Assembly: GCA_004294225.1 (NCBI GenBank)
Contig: REBA01000018.1
Location: forward strand, 69,014-133,013
DNA length: 64,000 bases
DNA from: Cytophagales bacterium
GTDB taxonomy: Bacteria; Bacteroidota; Bacteroidia; Cytophagales; Cytophagaceae
Direction of reading: 5' to 3'
The first letter of the stretch is position 1. Each line of letters opens with the position of its first letter. The notes beneath the pieces are model-generated. The model saw only the letters and a list, made by a program, of their open reading frames with translations, did not search any database and was not told the DNA's origin. Below, piece by piece: positions 1 through 9,207 of the stretch. Both the position numbers and the translations under genes were made by a program.

Positions 1-309
1 AGCATCCAAGCTCATTATCTCATTCATAAAGACATTAAAGGAGTCGATGGCTTAAGATGGTATGTAGGCTTTGGACCTCAAATAAGAATATTGCAATATA
101 AGTTTTGGTATTTGAACGATTTTTTTGATCGAGCAAATGAAACTAAAACCTTTGTTAATCTGGGTATAGATGGCAAAGGTGGTGTAGAATATACTTTTGC
201 CGACGCTCCTTTTAGTGTATTTGCAGACGTGAACATTTATCTTGAATTATTTAATTCTCCATTTTTTATCATGGGACAAGGGGGAATAGGGGGTAGATAT
301 AATTTCTAA
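1..309 (+). CDS. Outer-membrane beta-barrel protein, C-terminal part (partial)
   Basis: The reading frame is open from the first base of the window and ends at a TAA, so this is the last 102 residues of a longer protein. The visible part alternates hydrophobic and polar residues in short strands (for example YVGFGPQIRI, VFADVNIYLEL) and ends in GGIGGRYNF, a terminal aromatic residue typical of outer-membrane barrels. The TTG at 91 is internal, not a start. The family cannot be named more precisely from this piece. It converges on coaE with a shared hairpin between them. Confidence 0.6.
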   Translation, partial: SIQAHYLIHKDIKGVDGLRWYVGFGPQIRILQYKFWYLNDFFDRANETKTFVNLGIDGKGGVEYTFADAPFSVFADVNIYLELFNSPFFIMGQGGIGGRYNF

Positions 310-330
310 AAACATTTTCTTGATTTGATA

Positions 331-368
331 AAAATAGTGTTCAAAAACTAATTTTTAAACACTATTTT
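331..368. terminator. Bidirectional terminator-like hairpin
   Basis: An 11-bp perfect inverted repeat (AAAATAGTGTT / AACACTATTTT) lies between the convergent barrel gene and coaE and overlaps the coaE stop codon. Read on the minus strand it is followed by TTTTTATC, so it suits coaE termination best. On the plus strand the T-tract is weaker. Confidence 0.6.
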
Positions 369-958
369 ATGCTTTGTAGATGCTGGAGCAATAAACGATG
401 GATTTTTATTACTTGAGGAATCACCATTTGCTGCTCATCATTTGTAATTAAAAAATCGGCATGTAAGATTTTTTCTTCATCAGAGCATTGTTTTGCAATA
501 ATTGCTTTTATCTGCTCTAATGTTCTTCCATCTCTTGCTTGAACCCTGTTTATTTTTAGTTGCTCTGGTGCAGTTACAACAATAAGATAATCTAACTCAC
601 GAAATGAACCTGCTTCTACTAACAATGCTGCTTCTTTCAATACATAAGCAGATGTTTGTTCGCTTTGCCATTGGCTAAAATCTTGGGCTATTGCAGGATG
701 AATAATACTATTCAGCTTAGAAAGAAGTTCAGGCTTTTGAAATACCCTAGAAGCAATCCACTTATTTTCATAAACACCTTCTTGAGAATAACTTTTAGAA
801 CCTAATAAATCAACAATCTGAGTTCTAATAATCGGATTATAAACTAATAATTTAGCTCTTTCGTCGGCATTATATAATGGGATTCCTAATAACTGAAAAA
901 CTTTAGCTACAGTAGATTTCCCAGCACCTATACCACCCGTAATACCGACTTTAAGCAT
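362..958 (-). CDS. coaE: Dephospho-CoA kinase
   Basis: This enzyme phosphorylates the 3'-hydroxyl of the ribose of dephospho-CoA, the last step of coenzyme A synthesis in the cytoplasm. At 198 residues it has the usual family length. The P-loop GGIGAGKST is at residues 8-16, followed by the CoaE-typical YNADERAK segment near residue 30 and an IIHPAI motif around residue 85. It is the last gene of a tight minus-strand run; the ybbR stop lies only 6 nt upstream of its ATG, so co-transcription is likely. Confidence 0.95.
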   Translation of the reverse strand: MLKVGITGGIGAGKSTVAKVFQLLGIPLYNADERAKLLVYNPIIRTQIVDLLGSKSYSQEGVYENKWIASRVFQKPELLSKLNSIIHPAIAQDFSQWQSEQTSAYVLKEAALLVEAGSFRELDYLIVVTAPEQLKINRVQARDGRTLEQIKAIIAKQCSDEEKILHADFLITNDEQQMVIPQVIKIHRLLLQHLQSIK

Positions 959-964
959 AGCAGA

Positions 965-1702
965 CTAAGGTTTCTTTTGTTCTATAACTATTTCTATTTC
1001 TGCTGCGTCTGACTTAAGGCTAGAATTAATCATACTTCCAACCTCTACAACTTCACTAAACCCTAATTCTAATTCTTTATGATTGAGGGCAATTTTTATG
1101 CTATCACTAGTTTTGTCAAGTATTGATTTTGCTCCAGACACATTGATATATTCTGGGATAGTTTTAAAATATAAATCCTGTTGTTTATTGATGAATGTAC
1201 ACTGGGAAGTATCTATTTGGATAAAAACTTTCTTAGAGGTTAATACATCAAATTCAAAGAAAACAGTATCTGTTTCAAAAAAATTTACCTTAATAGTGCT
1301 TAACTGATGGCTAAAAGCAATCAGCAATTCGCTATCTGTATAAAATTTCCTTCTAGGAAGGTTATTGGGTTTAAGCAATACAGGTTTCTTTTTTACTGAA
1401 AGCGTTTTTCTTAAAAAATCCCAACCATAACCAGTAGCATTCAGGCTAACATATGTAGGGAGCTTTCTTAATGGTACATACTGATTGGCATCATACACAA
1501 TTTTTATAGGATACTTAATGTAAGAAGTATAGTTATGATTCAATGCACTCAAGAACCAAAGTACAGCAGCCCCCAGAAAAGACAAACCCAAAACAAAAAT
1601 TTTTCTGACCCACATTCGCTTATTCTGCAAGTCTGGGTCAGAATCTTGAGTATTATCAATTACAGATTTGGATTTTTGTTGTTCAAAATCAAATATACCC
1701 AT
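965..1702 (-). CDS. YbbR-like domain protein, single-pass membrane
   Basis: The 245-residue protein has a polar N-terminus, one transmembrane segment at about residues 30-54 (VRKIFVLGLSFLGAAVLWFL), and an extracytoplasmic part with repeats like those of YbbR domains (TYVSLNATGYGWDFL; later YINVSGAKSILD). In Firmicutes, YbbR proteins (CdaR) regulate the c-di-AMP cyclase. A YbbR protein between coaE and yajC is a position I associate with Bacteroidota. No catalytic motif is visible, and whether it regulates a cyclase here is unknown. Confidence 0.75.
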   Translation of the reverse strand: MGIFDFEQQKSKSVIDNTQDSDPDLQNKRMWVRKIFVLGLSFLGAAVLWFLSALNHNYTSYIKYPIKIVYDANQYVPLRKLPTYVSLNATGYGWDFLRKTLSVKKKPVLLKPNNLPRRKFYTDSELLIAFSHQLSTIKVNFFETDTVFFEFDVLTSKKVFIQIDTSQCTFINKQQDLYFKTIPEYINVSGAKSILDKTSDSIKIALNHKELELGFSEVVEVGSMINSSLKSDAAEIEIVIEQKKP

Positions 1703-1763
1703 TTCTTGGTTTTTTAAAGTTAAACAATAATCCTTTAACCAATTAGGTTGTCTTTATAAAGAT

Positions 1764-2066
1764 TTAAGCTGATTTCTTGGTGTACTCCAAAGAAACAGCA
1801 GATTTTTCAAATTTCATCTCTATTCTATCTACCTGAATTGTGATGGTATCATCGCTATTTACACTTAAAATCACTCCATGTAAGCCTCCTATTGTAACTA
1901 CTTTGTCTCCTTTTTTAAGCTCCTCTCTGAATTTCTTCTGATCTTTAGCTTTCTTTTGTTGGGGTCTAATCATAAAAAAATAAAAAACTACAAATACCCC
2001 ACCAAACATGATTAGCGATATTGGATCAAAACCTGAGCCTTTTGCTTGCAATAATAAATTGTACAT
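1764..2066 (-). CDS. yajC: Preprotein translocase subunit YajC
   Basis: YajC is the small accessory subunit that associates with SecDF at the Sec translocon in the inner membrane. The 100-residue protein has one transmembrane helix at about residues 16-34 (ISLIMFGGVFVVFYFFMIRP). It is followed by the family hallmark RPQQKKAKDQKKF and a basic cytoplasmic domain with VVTIGGLHGVI, a typical YajC signature. The N-terminal extension before the helix is short, as in other members. It lies between the DUF1573 lipoprotein and the ybbR gene on the same strand. Confidence 0.93.
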   Translation of the reverse strand: MYNLLLQAKGSGFDPISLIMFGGVFVVFYFFMIRPQQKKAKDQKKFREELKKGDKVVTIGGLHGVILSVNSDDTITIQVDRIEMKFEKSAVSLEYTKKSA

Positions 2067-2090
2067 GATATTAAATTAAATTGTTAAAAA

Positions 2091-2579
2091 TTATTTCTTG
2101 ATTGGTCCCATAGAATTATCTTTCTTAATCACTTCTACATGGAGATCCAAGGTAGTAAGCTCGGGATTAGTATTGGCATATACACTTACTGTTTTGTGTA
2201 TTTTACCTTCTTTGCCTGTACTGTTGTATTTTACTTTTAACTTACCTTCTGCATTGGGTTGCACAGGTTCTTTAGTCCATTCAGGAATTGTGCAACCGCA
2301 CGAAGCCTTAGCATCAGAAATCACCAAGGGAAGATTCCCAGTATTTTTGAATTTGAAATCATACTCTACTTCTTTACCTTCATCAATTACTCCAAAATCA
2401 TGAGCTGTTTCTACAAACTCTATTTTTGTAGTTGCCTGTTTGGTATTGGTATCAGACACAATTTGTGTTTGCCCTGATTCAACTTGTTGTGCCTCTATTT
2501 TTAAGGCATTATTGCTTTCATTTTTCGTATCACAAGCAAACAGAAGTGATACAATTGCTATACTCAATATTATTCTCAT
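2091..2579 (-). CDS. DUF1573 lipoprotein
   Basis: The 162-residue protein begins with a lipoprotein signal peptide ending in LLFAC (lipobox, Cys at about residue 16). After a low-complexity linker comes a DUF1573 domain from about residue 55 to the end: HDFGVIDEGKEVEYDFKFKN, then DAKASCGCTIPEW with the family's CGC motif, then a conserved KVKYNSTGKEGK. DUF1573 folds as an immunoglobulin-like domain, is very common in Bacteroidota, and has no established function. It sits 24 nt upstream of yajC on the same strand. Confidence 0.85.
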   Translation of the reverse strand: MRIILSIAIVSLLFACDTKNESNNALKIEAQQVESGQTQIVSDTNTKQATTKIEFVETAHDFGVIDEGKEVEYDFKFKNTGNLPLVISDAKASCGCTIPEWTKEPVQPNAEGKLKVKYNSTGKEGKIHKTVSVYANTNPELTTLDLHVEVIKKDNSMGPIKK

Positions 2580-2587
2580 AGTGATTA

Positions 2588-2902
2588 TTAACTCTCGTGG
2601 GTTTTTTCTTTATTTTTTATTTGATTAATCAATTCATCTACATCTTCTAACAATCTTTCTGCTTTGTTTTTAGTTTCATTGATTACTTTGTTGCCTTCTG
2701 CTTTAGCTGTAGTAATAGCAGTATTTTTCTCATTCGTCAATTGCTCAATCATATCTTTGAGCTTTGCTCTATACTTGTCTAACTGAAAAGATAGTTTATT
2801 TCGGGTATTAACTCCTTTGTCGGGGGCATATAAAATCCCAAGTGCAGCACCTACAGCAGCTCCGGCTATAAAGGCTATCAAATGATTTGATTTCTTACTC
2901 AT
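2588..2902 (-). CDS. YtxH domain-containing protein
   Basis: The 104-residue protein starts with a short hydrophobic glycine-rich segment (IAFIAGAAVGAALGILYAPD, about residues 10-29) that matches the YtxH motif. A long charged amphipathic helix or coiled coil follows. YtxH proteins are small membrane-anchored proteins that are often stress-induced; their molecular role is unknown. It is the first gene of the minus-strand run to coaE and is divergent from the hydrolase pair at 3123. I saw no clear TAnnTTTG promoter in the 220-nt divergent spacer. Confidence 0.75.
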   Translation of the reverse strand: MSKKSNHLIAFIAGAAVGAALGILYAPDKGVNTRNKLSFQLDKYRAKLKDMIEQLTNEKNTAITTAKAEGNKVINETKNKAERLLEDVDELINQIKNKEKTHES

Positions 2903-3122
2903 GGTTATATTGATTTATAGTTTTGAATTTGCAAATGAAATTACTAGATTTTGTAGCTCCAGCTAATGGTCTCAAATGCTAAATTCAAAAAAAATATTCA
3001 CGATTACAATCAATCCTAATGAAAGCTTAAAAAAATATTCAATTTTTCTATAAAATATTTCTACCTGTCAGCCAAATAAAACAAGTCGCCGTATAAATTC
3101 AAAAATCCTTGCATCAGAAACT

Positions 3123-4040
3123 ATGAAAAATAATAACTTCATTAATTGCTCTGCTCTCAGCAAAAAGGAACTGGAGAATAGAATAGAACCTAGAAAAGTA
3201 TTGCTATGTTCGCCAAAATATTTTCAAGTAATTGATGCGAAAAATGTACACATGGGTAGTAATATCGGCAAAACTAATCCTACAAAAGCCTATCAACAAT
3301 GGGAATCTTTAAAAGCAGCTTATCTAAAACTAAAATCGAGAGGACTAATTGATGAAATCATAGAAATAGACCCAATAGAAGGCTGCGAGGACATGGTATT
3401 TACTGCCAATCAGTCGTTCCCTTGGCAGAATACTCATGGGGGGAAAATAGTAGTACTTAGTAAAATGTACCATAGTTCAAGAGCTAGAGAGGTTCCTTAT
3501 TTTGAAACCCTCTATAAAAATCTTGGATATTCAACAACATCTTTAAAAAATGCACAGTATTTTGAAGGAATGGGTGATACCATCCCTCATCCTCACAAAA
3601 GATTGCTATATGGTGGTTATGGTCATCGCACCACTTTAGATGCCTATCATGAACTAAGCGATTTGCTCGAAACGCCAATACTCACTTTGGAACTTAAAGA
3701 GGAAAAATTTTATCATTTGGATACCTGTTTCCTTCCAATAAACCAAGACCATCTTTTTATTTGTAAAGAAGCTTTTAGCAATGAAAGTATAGAGCACTTG
3801 AGTAACTTTTTTAAAGAAATCACTATTATCCCCATAGAAGAAGCCAGTCAATTTTTTGCGCTCAATGCACATGTGGTTCCTAGTACCAATGAAGAAAAAA
3901 GTGTTGCCATTATTCAAGAAGGTGCTAATGATACCATTCAATTATTAAACAAAAACAATATTGAAGTTATTAAACTCAACACTTCAGAATATATTCAATC
4001 GGGCGGGTCAGTATTTTGTATGAAAATGATGCTTTATTAA
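3123..4040 (+). CDS. DDAH-like amidinotransferase-superfamily hydrolase
   Basis: The 305-residue protein belongs to the guanidino-modifying superfamily that includes dimethylarginine dimethylaminohydrolase (DDAH), arginine deiminase and amidinotransferases. The visible motifs are EDMVFTANQSF near residue 84, FEGMGDTI near residue 142, HLDTCFLPI near residue 200 (catalytic His), and SGGSVFCMKM at the end, whose Cys is the expected nucleophile. The substrate (arginine, a methylated arginine or a related guanidino compound) cannot be read from the sequence. The ATG at 3123 gives a full-length protein. The stop lies 11 nt before the ATG of an arginine deiminase, so the two are very likely co-transcribed. 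Confidence 0.85.
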   Translation: MKNNNFINCSALSKKELENRIEPRKVLLCSPKYFQVIDAKNVHMGSNIGKTNPTKAYQQWESLKAAYLKLKSRGLIDEIIEIDPIEGCEDMVFTANQSFPWQNTHGGKIVVLSKMYHSSRAREVPYFETLYKNLGYSTTSLKNAQYFEGMGDTIPHPHKRLLYGGYGHRTTLDAYHELSDLLETPILTLELKEEKFYHLDTCFLPINQDHLFICKEAFSNESIEHLSNFFKEITIIPIEEASQFFALNAHVVPSTNEEKSVAIIQEGANDTIQLLNKNNIEVIKLNTSEYIQSGGSVFCMKMMLY

Positions 4041-4051
4041 AAATAAAAAAA

Positions 4052-5296
4052 ATGCTTTATATCGATAGTGAGGTAAGTAAATTAAATAAAGTAATAATCC
4101 ATAGACCAGACGATGGTATAGAATGGGTAACTCCAGATAAGGCTATAGAATATCTATACGACGACATTGTTTTTCTGAAAAAAATGCGTGAAGAACATGA
4201 TATTTTCTCTAAAGTATTGAGGTTATTCCTTGGCAAAAAGGAAGTATATGATACCCAAAATTTGTTGTCAGAAATATTGACCAAACCAAAAGCCAAGTCA
4301 GACTTAGTAAATATGGTTTGTAAATTCGAAGGAATTTCAGATAGAGTTCCAGAATTATTAAAACTAAAAGCTCCTCAACTTGCTTATACCTTGCTTACTG
4401 GTTCTATAAAATCTACTCAAGAGCAATTGTTCGCACCCATTGCCAATTATATATTTTGCAGAGATATAGGAGTAATGATAAAAAATACTGTTTTTCATTG
4501 TGAAGCTTCTAAAGAAGCACGTTTTAGAGAGACCTTGTTAAGTAGAGCAATTTTCGAACATTCTTCTCTATTTGCTTCTTCAAATATTATTGAATTGTCC
4601 TCCAATAATGTTTTTCTGGATCGTTTAGAAACAAACACTAAACATTTTGCAATTGAAGGAGGAGACATCATGATGGTGCATCCAGATCATCTGCTAATAG
4701 GGCATAGCGAACGAACAAATCTAAAATCTATAGAAGCATTTGCTCAAAAATTATTTGATCTAGAACTAGTAAAGACTGTTTCCAGAATTGATTTACCAAA
4801 GGAACGCTATTGCATGCACCTCGATACCTTGATTACATTTATTGACCACAATGAATGTGTGGCATTCGAACCAATAATAAACTCTTCTAAAATGCCTGTA
4901 ACCACTTATCAAGGCAATGTGAAAACGCAGAAAAAATTTGAATCCACAAAAAATCTCTTAGAATGGATTTTCCCTAAAATTAGTTTCCTATTTTGTGGTG
5001 GTGGAGTTAGTCCATTTGCTGAAAGAGAGCAGTGGACAGATGGATGTAATCTTTTTGCGGTAAGACCTGGTGTAGCATTGGCCTATGATAGGAATGTAAA
5101 AACTGCCAAAGCCTTGGAAGAAAAGGGCTATCAGTTGATTCATGCTAAAGTTTTCATTAAGAAAATTAAAAACAACGCTATTAAAATTGATGATTTAAAG
5201 AAGACAATTATTCTAATTCCATCTAATGAATTATCTAGAGCAAGAGGCGGTACTCACTGCCTTACCTTCCCTATTTCAAGGGAAGCAATTGTTTAA
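4052..5296 (+). CDS. arcA: Arginine deiminase
   Basis: This enzyme hydrolyses L-arginine to citrulline and ammonia. The motifs are those of true arginine deiminases: IEGGDIMMVH, GHSERT, MHLDTLITFID (catalytic His and Asp), REQWTDGCNLFAVRPG, and the nucleophile Cys in RGGTHCLTFP near the C-terminus. A TTG at 4016 would add 12 residues and overlap the preceding gene. I chose the ATG at 4052, which gives 414 residues with the family-typical opening followed by LNKVIIHRPDDG. No ornithine carbamoyltransferase or carbamate kinase gene is adjacent, so a complete arginine deiminase pathway is not encoded here. Confidence 0.9.
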   Translation: MLYIDSEVSKLNKVIIHRPDDGIEWVTPDKAIEYLYDDIVFLKKMREEHDIFSKVLRLFLGKKEVYDTQNLLSEILTKPKAKSDLVNMVCKFEGISDRVPELLKLKAPQLAYTLLTGSIKSTQEQLFAPIANYIFCRDIGVMIKNTVFHCEASKEARFRETLLSRAIFEHSSLFASSNIIELSSNNVFLDRLETNTKHFAIEGGDIMMVHPDHLLIGHSERTNLKSIEAFAQKLFDLELVKTVSRIDLPKERYCMHLDTLITFIDHNECVAFEPIINSSKMPVTTYQGNVKTQKKFESTKNLLEWIFPKISFLFCGGGVSPFAEREQWTDGCNLFAVRPGVALAYDRNVKTAKALEEKGYQLIHAKVFIKKIKNNAIKIDDLKKTIILIPSNELSRARGGTHCLTFPISREAIV

Positions 5297-5321
5297 TGAT
5301 TGTAATAGAACTATCAAAAAA

Positions 5322-5789
5322 CTAAGTCAGCTGAACCCCGTTTTTTAAAATATAAATCACACTAGAAATAATCACAGACCAGAACAACGCACTAATAGAC
5401 ATAAAAAAAATGATTCTCTTTTGGCTTTCCCCAAATGATGCGGCAATCAATGTGCCTACTATAGGCGTAAACAATATTGGTGTAAGAAATGCTACTCCCT
5501 TAATCCCAAAGCTATTCCAAACCCTTACAATTCTTCTTGTTTTATTAGAAAACAATTTTTTATTTCTTTGAAATTTATTGCTTAACCATGTTTTAAAACT
5601 TTGCCCTAAAAGCGTAGAAAAAAGCAAAACACTTGCCATCATTCCTAAAAAAGTAAACAATATCGTTTCTACTAAGCTAAGCCCTGCTCCTGCACCCATC
5701 AATGGCCCACCAACAAATTTTACCATGCTGATACCAAAAACAGCAAGGTATTTTAGGAGTGCCTCCATTTCAATAATTAATTTATCCAT
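5322..5789 (-). CDS. Small polytopic membrane protein
   Basis: The 155-residue protein has about four hydrophobic segments, around residues 10-30, 38-60, 98-118 and 125-148. A basic loop (NKFQRNKKLFSNKTRRIVRVW) lies between the second and third. It may belong to the group annotated as small multidrug-export-like proteins, but I do not see a motif that settles this, and no substrate can be inferred. It converges on arcA with a 25-nt gap and stands alone on the minus strand. Confidence 0.6.
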   Translation of the reverse strand: MDKLIIEMEALLKYLAVFGISMVKFVGGPLMGAGAGLSLVETILFTFLGMMASVLLFSTLLGQSFKTWLSNKFQRNKKLFSNKTRRIVRVWNSFGIKGVAFLTPILFTPIVGTLIAASFGESQKRIIFFMSISALFWSVIISSVIYILKNGVQLT

Positions 5790-5932
5790 AGTATAATTTA
5801 CGATTTTTTTCTGGAATAGGAAAAGTCAGATATAACTAATAATAGCCTAGAAGTTTTTAACAACCGCAAAAGTACCTTATTCTACTATAATTTTGTAGGC
5901 TTTTACTTTTATATAAGAAATCAAAAACAATC

Positions 5933-7129
5933 TCAAAAATGCTTCAAGGCAAGTTGAGCAACATATTTCCCTATAGCATAAGAAGAAGTAGCCGCGGGCG
6001 AAGGAGCATTACAAACATTGATAATATTTTTTTCTTCTAAAATAAGAAAATCGTCTATCAAGCCACCGTTCTTATCACAAGCTTGTGCCCTTACTCCAGC
6101 ACCTCCTGTTACTAAATCATCCTTTTGAACTTCTGGAACTAGCTCTTGAAGTGCTCTTGTAAATGCATCTTTTGACCAAGACCTATAGATTTCGTCAAAT
6201 CCAACTCTCCAATATTTTTTTGCTACTTTTCTAAAACCAGGCCAAGTAATGGCATCATAGACATCTTTAAAATTAAAATCATATTTCTTATATCCTTCTC
6301 TTTTGAAAGCCCATACAGCATTGGGGCCAGCTTCTATCCCTCCTGATATTCTTCTAGTGAAATGGACTCCTAAAAATGGGAAGTCTGGATTAGGTACAGG
6401 ATAAATAAGATTTTTAATTAAATATTCTTTTTCTTTCTTTAATTCATAATATTCTCCTCTAAAGGGCACAATCCTTAAAGGCAATTGTTTTTGGGTCAAG
6501 GCAGCAATTCTATCTGAGAACAGACCAGCACAGTTTACCACCATTTTAGTGTTATAGGTAGTTTTATCTGTTATCAGCTCTACTCTATCTTTATAGCGTT
6601 TTATATCAATAACTTTTTCAGACAGATGAATATTTCCTTCTAAAGATTTGAAATTATCGGCATACTTTTCTGCTACAAGCTTATAATCAACAATGCCTGT
6701 TTGAGGCACATGAATACCTGCAATCCCTGAACAGTGTGGCTCAAAATTTTTTATTTCTTCTGAATTTAAATTCTTTAGATTTTGAAGCCCATTCTGAATA
6801 CCTCTTTGCTTAATTTGCTCCAAAGCGGGTAGTTCTTCTTTTTTGGTTGCAACTATTATTTTACCACAAAGCTCAAACGGGATGTTCTCTCTTTCACAAA
6901 AAGATATTAATTCTTTATAGCCCTCTATACAATTTTTGGCCTTTAAACTTCCTGGTTTATAGTATATACCTGAATGTATAACACCACTGTTGTTTCCTGT
7001 TTGATGTTTTGCAATCTGTTTTTCTTTTTCCAGAACCAATATTTTAAGTTCTGGTCGGTAAACTTTCATTTTTAGAGCACTTGCCAATCCCACTATTCCT
7101 CCACCAATTACAATGATATCGTATTGCAT
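5933..7129 (-). CDS. lhgO: L-2-hydroxyglutarate oxidase
   Basis: This is an FAD-dependent oxidoreductase that converts L-2-hydroxyglutarate to 2-oxoglutarate and passes electrons to the respiratory chain at the membrane. The N-terminus carries the dinucleotide-binding motif IGGGIVGLASAL at residues 7-18. The family signatures NSGVIHSGIYYKPGSLKA follow at about residue 47, VNCAGLFSD near residue 200, and GGAGVRAQA near residue 340. The length of 398 residues is normal. It is followed downstream by nothing on its strand, and the glutamate dehydrogenase gene lies 68 nt upstream, a functional match since both feed 2-oxoglutarate. Confidence 0.92.
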   Translation of the reverse strand: MQYDIIVIGGGIVGLASALKMKVYRPELKILVLEKEKQIAKHQTGNNSGVIHSGIYYKPGSLKAKNCIEGYKELISFCERENIPFELCGKIIVATKKEELPALEQIKQRGIQNGLQNLKNLNSEEIKNFEPHCSGIAGIHVPQTGIVDYKLVAEKYADNFKSLEGNIHLSEKVIDIKRYKDRVELITDKTTYNTKMVVNCAGLFSDRIAALTQKQLPLRIVPFRGEYYELKKEKEYLIKNLIYPVPNPDFPFLGVHFTRRISGGIEAGPNAVWAFKREGYKKYDFNFKDVYDAITWPGFRKVAKKYWRVGFDEIYRSWSKDAFTRALQELVPEVQKDDLVTGGAGVRAQACDKNGGLIDDFLILEEKNIINVCNAPSPAATSSYAIGKYVAQLALKHF

Positions 7130-7197
7130 AATATTTCAAGAAACAAAAAAATAATCAATAATATCTAAGGTATTCTAATAAAAGATATTTTAAAAAC

Positions 7198-8475
7198 CTA
7201 ATAACCACCTCTAAACTTGTAACAACTTGCCACCTTATCTATAGCTACTATATATGCTGCGGTTCTCAATGTTACCTTATATTGTTTTGCAGTGGTAAAC
7301 ACTTTGTCAAAAGCATCAACCATAATCTTATCACTTCTTCTGTGAATTCTATCCAAAGGCCAGCGCAAACCAAGTCTGTTCTGAACCCACTCAAAATAAG
7401 AAACAGTAACCCCACCTGCATTTGCTAATATATCTGGAACTACAGTAATACCTCTATTGCTCAAAACCTCATCTGCATTGGCACTAGTAGGGCCATTCGC
7501 ACCTTCAACAATAAGCTTTGCCTGAATATGAGGTGCATTATGGCTATTAATCACATCTTCTGTAGCTGCTGGTACAAACAAATCTACTTCACAGGTAACT
7601 ATGCCTGCTGCATCACCCATTTTTTCAGCTGAAGGATATCCTTCTAGAGTCCCCCTATTGGCATCTCTATATGCAATGGCATCTTTGATATCAATTCCTT
7701 TATTGTTCCAATAAGCTCCTGTAATGTCGCTAATTGCTTTTATTTTTATCCCTCTTTCACTTAGAAACTGAGCGGTATGTGAACCTACGTTCCCAAAACC
7801 CTGAACAGCAGCACTACATTTACTAGGTGTCATTTTTAATTTCTCCATAGCAGCAAGAGCTATTACCATTACGCCTCTTCCTGTAGCTTCTGTACGCCCC
7901 ATAGAACCACCTAGAACCAACGGCTTTCCAGTTACTACTGCGTTTACAGTCATCCCTTTGTTCTTAGAATATTCATCCATAAGCCATGCCATTTCTTGAG
8001 GCCCTGTACCCATATCTGGAGCAGGAATATCTTTATCTGGGCCAAAGATATCGCTCATAGAGGAGGTATATGCTCTTGTCAATCTTTCAATTTCGCCTTT
8101 CGACATTTCTCTGGGGTTACAAGTGATTCCGCCTTTGGCACCACCATAGGGAATATCTACTACTGCACATTTCCATGTCATCCAAGCTGCTAAGGCTTTT
8201 ACTTCATTGATATTAACACCCATATCAAAACGAATACCGCCCTTACCTGGACCAAGTATAGTTGAGTGAATTACCCGATACCCTTCAAATACTTTTATTT
8301 TTCCATTATCCATGGTAATGGGAAGAGACACTATAACTTGACGGACAGGATTTTTTAAGACCGTGTACGTTTCATTATCCAATCCTAATTTTCTTGCAGC
8401 CTCATCAAATCTAGACATCATAGATTCTAATGGATTGTCTTTGTCTTTTATGGGGGCAGGTTCTTTGTAAGCCAT
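7198..8475 (-). CDS. Glu/Leu/Phe/Val dehydrogenase, probable glutamate dehydrogenase
   Basis: This enzyme interconverts L-glutamate and 2-oxoglutarate plus ammonia with a nicotinamide cofactor. The 425-residue protein has the substrate-binding GPGKGGIRFD motif near residue 76, and the catalytic-lysine region MTWKCAVVDIPYGGAKGGI. It also has DKDIPAPDMGT, the Rossmann motif VQGFGNVGSHTA, and VEGANGPTS. The short form and the C-terminal NRLGLRWPLD segment fit the NAD-type catabolic glutamate dehydrogenases, but leucine or valine specificity cannot be excluded. A TAAATTTG sequence (minus strand of 8495-8502) just upstream could be a -7 element, without a good -33 partner. Confidence 0.9.
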   Translation of the reverse strand: MAYKEPAPIKDKDNPLESMMSRFDEAARKLGLDNETYTVLKNPVRQVIVSLPITMDNGKIKVFEGYRVIHSTILGPGKGGIRFDMGVNINEVKALAAWMTWKCAVVDIPYGGAKGGITCNPREMSKGEIERLTRAYTSSMSDIFGPDKDIPAPDMGTGPQEMAWLMDEYSKNKGMTVNAVVTGKPLVLGGSMGRTEATGRGVMVIALAAMEKLKMTPSKCSAAVQGFGNVGSHTAQFLSERGIKIKAISDITGAYWNNKGIDIKDAIAYRDANRGTLEGYPSAEKMGDAAGIVTCEVDLFVPAATEDVINSHNAPHIQAKLIVEGANGPTSANADEVLSNRGITVVPDILANAGGVTVSYFEWVQNRLGLRWPLDRIHRRSDKIMVDAFDKVFTTAKQYKVTLRTAAYIVAIDKVASCYKFRGGY

Positions 8476-8558
8476 TTTAGTAGGTATTAATTTTCAAATT
8501 TATTTTGCTCTTATAACGTCTATTTGATGTGATAAGTTAGTTGGTGAAAAGCAGAATT

Positions 8559-9197
8559 TCAAATTTTAGCAATAGGAACATACATTACTTTTTTTGTTTC
8601 AAAAAAAGGTTCTTCAAAATAATCGGTTAAATCAAAGGATTGATAAGGTTTGTTTAACTCTGCAAACTCTTCTTGTAAATCGCCTCCTTTTAGATACAAT
8701 ATCCCATTAGTAAGGGTATTATTTGAGTTTGCAATTATTTTATTTTTAATCCATTGATAAAATGGGGCGATACGTGTAACTGCTCTACTGACCACGAAAT
8801 CAAATTTATCGTTGACATCTTCTGCTCTTTGGTGGGAAGCTTGAATGTTCTTTAAACCTAAAGCTTTGCTTACTTGCTCTACTACGGTAATTTTCTTTCC
8901 TATGGAATCTACCAAATGAAATTTTGCTTCTGGAAAAAGAATAGCCAATGGAATCCCAGGAAATCCACCGCCTGTTCCTACATCCAATATTTTTGTGCCT
9001 TCGGTGAATTGAAGAACTTTGGCAATTCCTAAAGAATGCAAAATGTGCCTTTCGTACAATTCATCAATATCTTTTCTAGAAATAACATTTATTTTCTGGT
9101 TCCATTCTGTATAAAGTGGAGCAAGAAGTTGAAATTTTTCTTCTTGTTCTTCATTTATTTCAGGAAAATATTTTTTTAAAATATTTATTGAATTCAT
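8559..9197 (-). CDS. rsmG: 16S rRNA (guanine527-N7)-methyltransferase
   Basis: RsmG uses S-adenosylmethionine to methylate G527 of 16S rRNA in the 530 loop. The 212-residue protein has the SAM-binding motif ILDVGTGGGFPGIPLAI at about residues 68-84. It also shows the RsmG-specific upstream RHILHSLGIAK, HLVDSIGKK, and the VVSRAVTRI segment near residue 134. It is separated from the upstream sigma-factor gene by a good terminator hairpin, so it is probably transcribed on its own. Confidence 0.95.
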   Translation of the reverse strand: MNSINILKKYFPEINEEQEEKFQLLAPLYTEWNQKINVISRKDIDELYERHILHSLGIAKVLQFTEGTKILDVGTGGGFPGIPLAILFPEAKFHLVDSIGKKITVVEQVSKALGLKNIQASHQRAEDVNDKFDFVVSRAVTRIAPFYQWIKNKIIANSNNTLTNGILYLKGGDLQEEFAELNKPYQSFDLTDYFEEPFFETKKVMYVPIAKI

Positions 9198-9207
9198 ATT
9201 GTAGATT

